Source of the DNA: a candidate division CSSED10-310 bacterium
GTDB taxonomy: Bacteria; CSSED10-310; JAFGJC01
Length of the DNA: 10,706 nt
Reading direction: 5' to 3'
Assembly (NCBI GenBank): GCA_016929305.1
Contig: JAFGJC010000333.1
Span: 1 to 10,706 of the forward strand
The notes beneath the pieces were generated by a model. It did not search any database. It was not told the origin of the DNA and saw only the letters and a program-made list of their open reading frames with translations. Positions within the stretch are counted from its first letter, which is position 1; every line of letters starts with the position of its first letter. The translations under genes and the position numbers were made by a program. This document shows, piece by piece, positions 7,043 to 10,706 of this stretch.

Positions 7043-9298
7043 TTATTTCGCTAAATCAATGCTGTGGGTTACCATGGATATTGCATGTTGGAGTTCTTTA
7101 AACCTCAGCGGTTTTTGAAGAAACATTCCACTCCTGATCGCTTTTGCTTTTTCCACTATCTCTGAATGCGTATATGCTGACATGAAGATAACCGGCTGTT
7201 TATCTCTTAAGGTCATCATCTTTTCATAGAGTTCGACACCGTTCATCTCCCCCAACATTATATCCAGGATAACAATATCGAAAAGGCGGGAAGAATACAC
7301 ATCAACAGCTTCTTGAGCCGTCAACGTCGACGTGACAATATGACCCATATGTTTCAGCATTTCACTAATGGCTGAAATATGCATTTCATTGTCATCGACG
7401 ACAAGAATTGTTGCTGGCTCAGTCATAACGGTAATGGATATTTTCATCGATCCTTGAGATGTGACCTCATAATATGCAGGCAGATAGACTGAAAATGTCA
7501 TACCTTTATCTGGATTTTGATAAAAATCTATAACACCTTGGTGCTCTCGCACAATTTCATCTGCAATGTTTAATCCCAGGCCGAGTCCGTATTTATTGCC
7601 CGTATTCTTGGTGGTAAAAAATGGATCGAAGATTTTGTCATACAAACCAACGGGAAGTCCTTTTCCTGAATCGATGCAGCTGACAACTACATATTCTCCA
7701 GGAGGAATTTTCCGGGAACGTCCAAACGCAGACATGACTGTCTGATTTTCGGTCACGAGTTTGACAGTACCGATTTGATTCATGGCATCAGACGCATTTT
7801 TCAGTAAATTGATTAATACTCTCAAAATTTGTGACGCATCACCTAGAATTTGCTTTAAATCAGGATCGCAATACGTTTGTATGGTAATCCTTTCAGGCAG
7901 CACTTTTATCATCCGGAATGTTTCAATCAATGAATTCAATGAAAGCGGTTTGAGTTCATAATAACCCTTTTTGGAGAGCGACAGCAGTTGCTGGTTGTAT
8001 TCGAACATTTGTTCACCAGCTTTCTGAATATAATCCATCAACCGATGTATCGAATTATCGGTTGGAATCTTCTTTTTTATGATATCGGGCAAACTTACCA
8101 GTGGCGTAAGTAAATTATTGAAATCATGGGCAATCTGCCCGGCAATCAATCCGGTTGCCTCCATTTGCTTTGCTTTTTCACGTTGTTTTTCCAGCATTTT
8201 TTGGTTTGTGACATCACGAATTTGGCAAAGAAATCCACTGCCAATATCCATTACTTTCATCTCTCCCATTCGGCTTTCTCCGGATTCGGAAACCAATGGA
8301 ATATTGATGACTGCTGGAAGTTTATTCTCCAGACTTTTGCTCAAAACCTTGAAAAATTCCGGGAATCTGCATTCAGAGTCCAGTTCGGAGATGTGTTTGC
8401 CTGCCCACTCACGGCTTCTGATTCCTGCCATTTGTTCCGCAGCAGGATTCATAAGTGAAATGTTATGACTGTAACTTAAGAAAAGAACCCCCTCACCAAG
8501 ATGTTCTAAAACATATTGGTACCGAAGTTCGATATTGACTATCTTGTTTTCCAGCTGCTCAACTCCCGTAATATCAGTGATCTGGCCATACAGAAACAAC
8601 CGATCATCTAAATTCACAATAACGCCTGACAACAAGCCGGGAAAAGTTGTTCCATCGGCACGTACGGCTACGACCCGCTCATTTTGCAGGACACCCTGCT
8701 TGAGTTTCTCGACAACTCTATTTCTTACTGACGGGTCCTGATAAAGCTCCGTCGTCTTGATTGATTTTAATTCCGACATGCTGCCATATCCAAACATGGA
8801 TACGGCACCGTCATTGGCGGATAAAATATTTCCTTCCAAATCAGCAAAAATCTGTGCCGCCGGGCTGGCTATTGATATTGCATGATATTTCGCTTCGAGA
8901 TCCTTGAGATATGGGGCGAGTTCCGAATTGACACTGTGTGTTTGCATCATCAGGAGCAGTCTATCGCCATCCATTTTCAGAATAGATAGTTTTAATTGAG
9001 ATGGTAATCCAGGAAACAGGGAAAAATCAGCTTCCAGATTCGAAATACTGCTTCCCGATGAATGTACTTTCCGAATCGCATGCATCAAAATCTGATTTCG
9101 ATTTAGATGTGGAAAAATGTTCTCGTTTACCAGGGGCAACGCACTCTCAGGCAAAATCTTCATCAACGGTTCATTAATGTATTCCAACAACAGATGAGAT
9201 TTATTTTTAAAACACAAAACACACGCTGGAAGGGGAAGCACAGATACGAATGCCTCAAACGGTTTCTCAATTTCAGGTTGATTTTTTTCCCGTGTCAT
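7043..9298 (-). CDS. Soluble PAS-domain hybrid histidine kinase with C-terminal receiver
   Basis: This 751-residue two-component sensor has no membrane helix or signal peptide, so it is cytoplasmic. Residues 1-125 look like a degenerate PAS domain (LPLPACVLCF, then YINEPL). A PAS domain spans about 135-250 (FADLEGNILSANDGAVSMFGY, ending GQITDITGVEQLE), and another about 258-370 (GEGVLFLSYSHNISLMNPAAEQMAG, ending IRDVTNQ). The HisKA helix carries His391 in QIAHDFNNLLTP. The ATPase has the N box LINLLKNASDAM (Asn501), G1 DSGKGLP (Asp543), the F box IFDPFFTTK (556-564) and G2 GLGLGL (571-576). A receiver domain at about 628-747 has the acidic pair Asp635-Asp636, phosphoacceptor Asp679 (VILDIML), Ser707 and Lys729. 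There is no DNA-binding output, so phosphate probably passes to another protein or the receiver modulates the kinase. GGAAGG lies eight bases before the ATG, and the gene starts two bases after the stop of the Mre11-like gene. The ligand sensed is not evident. Confidence 0.94.
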   Translation of the reverse strand: MTREKNQPEIEKPFEAFVSVLPLPACVLCFKNKSHLLLEYINEPLMKILPESALPLVNENIFPHLNRNQILMHAIRKVHSSGSSISNLEADFSLFPGLPSQLKLSILKMDGDRLLLMMQTHSVNSELAPYLKDLEAKYHAISIASPAAQIFADLEGNILSANDGAVSMFGYGSMSELKSIKTTELYQDPSVRNRVVEKLKQGVLQNERVVAVRADGTTFPGLLSGVIVNLDDRLFLYGQITDITGVEQLENKIVNIELRYQYVLEHLGEGVLFLSYSHNISLMNPAAEQMAGIRSREWAGKHISELDSECRFPEFFKVLSKSLENKLPAVINIPLVSESGESRMGEMKVMDIGSGFLCQIRDVTNQKMLEKQREKAKQMEATGLIAGQIAHDFNNLLTPLVSLPDIIKKKIPTDNSIHRLMDYIQKAGEQMFEYNQQLLSLSKKGYYELKPLSLNSLIETFRMIKVLPERITIQTYCDPDLKQILGDASQILRVLINLLKNASDAMNQIGTVKLVTENQTVMSAFGRSRKIPPGEYVVVSCIDSGKGLPVGLYDKIFDPFFTTKNTGNKYGLGLGLNIADEIVREHQGVIDFYQNPDKGMTFSVYLPAYYEVTSQGSMKISITVMTEPATILVVDDNEMHISAISEMLKHMGHIVTSTLTAQEAVDVYSSRLFDIVILDIMLGEMNGVELYEKMMTLRDKQPVIFMSAYTHSEIVEKAKAIRSGMFLQKPLRFKELQHAISMVTHSIDLAK

Positions 9299-9300
9299 AA

Positions 9301-10359
9301 CTAAAACCTTCCAAAATCAATGTTCATGGTTGAAGGTGCCAATTCTCGCAAGCTGTTTACTGAAATGTTTTGATCTGCCAGTTGTTTCCAACCACCCCGG
9401 AATTTTATACGCACAATCGTCTCAGGATTCAACCCGTTTATTTTACAGCGGAGCTCCTCCTGCAATCTCCCCATATCCTGTCCTCTATCCCAAATCTCGA
9501 TAAGGCACATTGGACGGTCCGGTAATCGTTCAAATTTCCAAGTTATTCGTAATTTTTCATTCGAGGTGTCAGTGTTAGCTTCCAATATTACAAATCCTTT
9601 TGATTCTTGACGCTCAGCGAACGATGTCCGCTCGATGGACCCCGCATAAATTACAGGAACTGAAGTTTTTCTGCCATGAAGATCATCCTGAAGAATCTGA
9701 TGGCGATGGATATGTCCTGCTAACACAACATCCCATCTTTCCTGGAGATCCCTGATGTCTACAACATCAGGGTGATTTCGAAAACAAAAGTCCTGAACAC
9801 CGACTCGCGCTCCGTCAACCGCCTGATGCATACACAAGATGCGTAAATTTGCTGCGATATTATTCTGATGAAAATCCCTTTTAATATCCTTGAACATCTC
9901 TCGTACATTCTTTCGAATAAATGGAAAAGCAGATAACTGGATAGTCATTTCATTTTTTTTAAATATCAGAGTCTGGGGCTTATGAAAGACATGTATTCCG
10001 GAATAACTGGCGAGCAGAGGAAATGGGATCCGGGATCGTTCGTGATTTCCGGGAATGATGCATACCGGAATACCCAAATCTGCGATCTCGAAAAGGGGTT
10101 CAAATACCCTGATCAAAAGAGACTGAGGAATTCTACTCCTGTAAAACAGATCGCCACCGTGAATGAACATATCAATATCACCGGTTTTAACCCGTTGAAT
10201 AATTCGCTGATAATTCGCAAAAAAATCATGCCCTCTCCGCCGGCGGTTCACTCTTGGACGTTCCGGTAAATCAAAACCCAGGTGTGTATCAGCGGTAAAC
10301 AATATTCGCAGGGGTGATCGCCCTGTTTGCATTTTATGAGTCACATTCGTTTCGTTCAT
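9301..10359 (-). CDS. SbcD/Mre11-like metallophosphoesterase (putative DNA nuclease)
   Basis: This is a calcineurin-like phosphoesterase of the SbcD/Mre11/YhaO type, which cuts DNA ends or strands with Mn-dependent nuclease activity, usually together with an SbcC/Rad50 ATPase. Numbered from the TTG at 10374 (357 residues), the metal motifs are intact: ADTHLGFD (Asp29, His31), HGGDLF (Asp75), PGNHE (Asn110, His111), CMHQ (His183) and AGHIHRHQ (His221, His223). YAGSIERTSFAE followed by KGFVILE (244-264) is the signature that separates Mre11/SbcD-type nucleases from other phosphoesterases. The C-terminal 90 residues are a short capping-like region. The start is uncertain: the TTG at 10374 lies next to the upstream stop, the ATG at 10359 gives 352 residues, and an ATG at 10332 is also possible. 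None has a good Shine-Dalgarno, so I chose the ATG at 10359. No SbcC partner is visible here; it may lie elsewhere in the genome. Confidence 0.9.
   Translation of the reverse strand: MNETNVTHKMQTGRSPLRILFTADTHLGFDLPERPRVNRRRRGHDFFANYQRIIQRVKTGDIDMFIHGGDLFYRSRIPQSLLIRVFEPLFEIADLGIPVCIIPGNHERSRIPFPLLASYSGIHVFHKPQTLIFKKNEMTIQLSAFPFIRKNVREMFKDIKRDFHQNNIAANLRILCMHQAVDGARVGVQDFCFRNHPDVVDIRDLQERWDVVLAGHIHRHQILQDDLHGRKTSVPVIYAGSIERTSFAERQESKGFVILEANTDTSNEKLRITWKFERLPDRPMCLIEIWDRGQDMGRLQEELRCKINGLNPETIVRIKFRGGWKQLADQNISVNSLRELAPSTMNIDFGRF
9307..9312 (-). promoter_or_regulatory. Ribosome binding site of the hybrid kinase
   Basis: GGAAGG on the minus strand, lying within the last codons of the metallophosphoesterase gene, is eight bases before the kinase ATG at 9298. 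The stop and start are arranged as TAG-TT-ATG, so ribosomes finishing the nuclease gene can restart on the kinase. Confidence 0.65.
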
Positions 10360-10375
10360 ATCCACTGGATTCAAA

Positions 10376-10706
10376 TCAAGACAATTGTTGTGTTTGATGT
10401 GATGTCGTGATCAAAGAACCCTTCCGGTCTGACAATCCAACCCCCACAGCCAGAAAGATTGTGGCAATCATTTGAATAATGTGAAAAACGCCATTGTTAT
10501 CGAACTGCCAGATAACAGAAATCCTAACATTTTCCATGGTTTGAGAGACAGCGGCCATTACCGACAATACAAATCCTGAAAAAATAAGGATATTTGACAA
10601 TTTCTTGTCTTGAATCACCTGTAAACCATACACAAAAATTCCCAAAATCATCGCCAGAGCTTCATAAATTAGAAATATGATAAATGTACCGGGATATAAT
10701 TCGGTG
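10376..10706 (-). CDS. Multi-pass membrane protein, C-terminal part (cut by window edge)
   Basis: The frame is open from the right edge to a TGA at 10376-10378, giving 109 residues. An internal ATG at 10651 is not needed as a start, because 18 more codons (beginning TELYPGTFIIFLIYE) continue unbroken upstream to the edge, so the gene begins outside the window. Three hydrophobic stretches are seen: PGTFIIFLIYEALAMILGIF, NILIFSGFVLSVMAAVS and VFHIIQMIATIFLAVGVG. Between the last two, WQFDNNGVFHIIQM resembles the Phe-Asp-x-Asn-Gly-x-x-His motif of a small family of bacterial membrane proteins of unknown function; this is from memory and not checked. The tail is short and polar (DRKGSLITTSHQTQQLS). 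The stop lies one base before the possible TTG start, or 16 bases before the ATG start, of the metallophosphoesterase, so the two are probably co-transcribed. Confidence 0.72.
   Translation of the reverse strand, partial: TELYPGTFIIFLIYEALAMILGIFVYGLQVIQDKKLSNILIFSGFVLSVMAAVSQTMENVRISVIWQFDNNGVFHIIQMIATIFLAVGVGLSDRKGSLITTSHQTQQLS

Noticed and set aside
8079..8468. Plus-strand open frame of 129 codons
   Set aside because: It lies wholly antisense to the PAS and HisKA region of the kinase, has no ribosome binding site that stands out and its translation shows no family pattern. It is a shadow of the real gene.

Overview
All ten genes I can support lie on the minus strand, so transcription runs from high to low coordinates. 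The window looks like ordinary chromosome from a Gram-negative-type bacterium: there is a complete MnmG/RsmG pair, two proteins have export signals, and the DNA is moderately A+T-rich by eye. I cannot place the phylum with confidence. The large soluble PAS hybrid kinase and the relaxed signal sequences would suit a spirochaete, a deltaproteobacterial relative or a little-studied candidate phylum. I see no mobile element, CRISPR array, tRNA or rRNA.

Right end (about 10706 to 7043): the C-terminal end of a multi-pass membrane protein runs in from outside the window. Next comes an SbcD/Mre11-like metallophosphoesterase. Two bases after its stop codon begins a 751-residue soluble hybrid histidine kinase with PAS-like sensor domains, a HisKA/HATPase core and a C-terminal receiver. 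These three genes are tightly spaced and probably co-transcribed.

Middle (6895 to 1642): after a 147-base gap with a plausible sigma70-type promoter comes a compact run: mnmG (tRNA wobble-uridine modification), rsmG (16S rRNA m7G methyltransferase), an unrecognised polytopic membrane protein, an HD-superfamily hydrolase and a small-molecule-type SAM methyltransferase. The mnmG-rsmG and membrane protein-HD junctions are 4-base ATGA overlaps, the rsmG-membrane protein junction overlaps by 8 bases, and the methyltransferase follows after about 30 bases. This points to a translationally coupled operon.

Left end (1598 to 1): an exported endonuclease/exonuclease/phosphatase-family enzyme carries a canonical EF-hand calcium loop just before its last catalytic motif. 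After 111 bases comes the N-terminal 182 residues of an unrecognised secreted protein that runs off the left edge.

Several start codons were moved inward from the longest possible reading frame because an internal ATG has a clear Shine-Dalgarno sequence or an ATGA overlap. The two edge genes are truncated by the window, not broken. I see no convincing new defence or mobile system. The most interesting items are the EF-hand insertion in the secreted nuclease, the kinase coupled to the Mre11-like nuclease, and the divergent motifs in RsmG.
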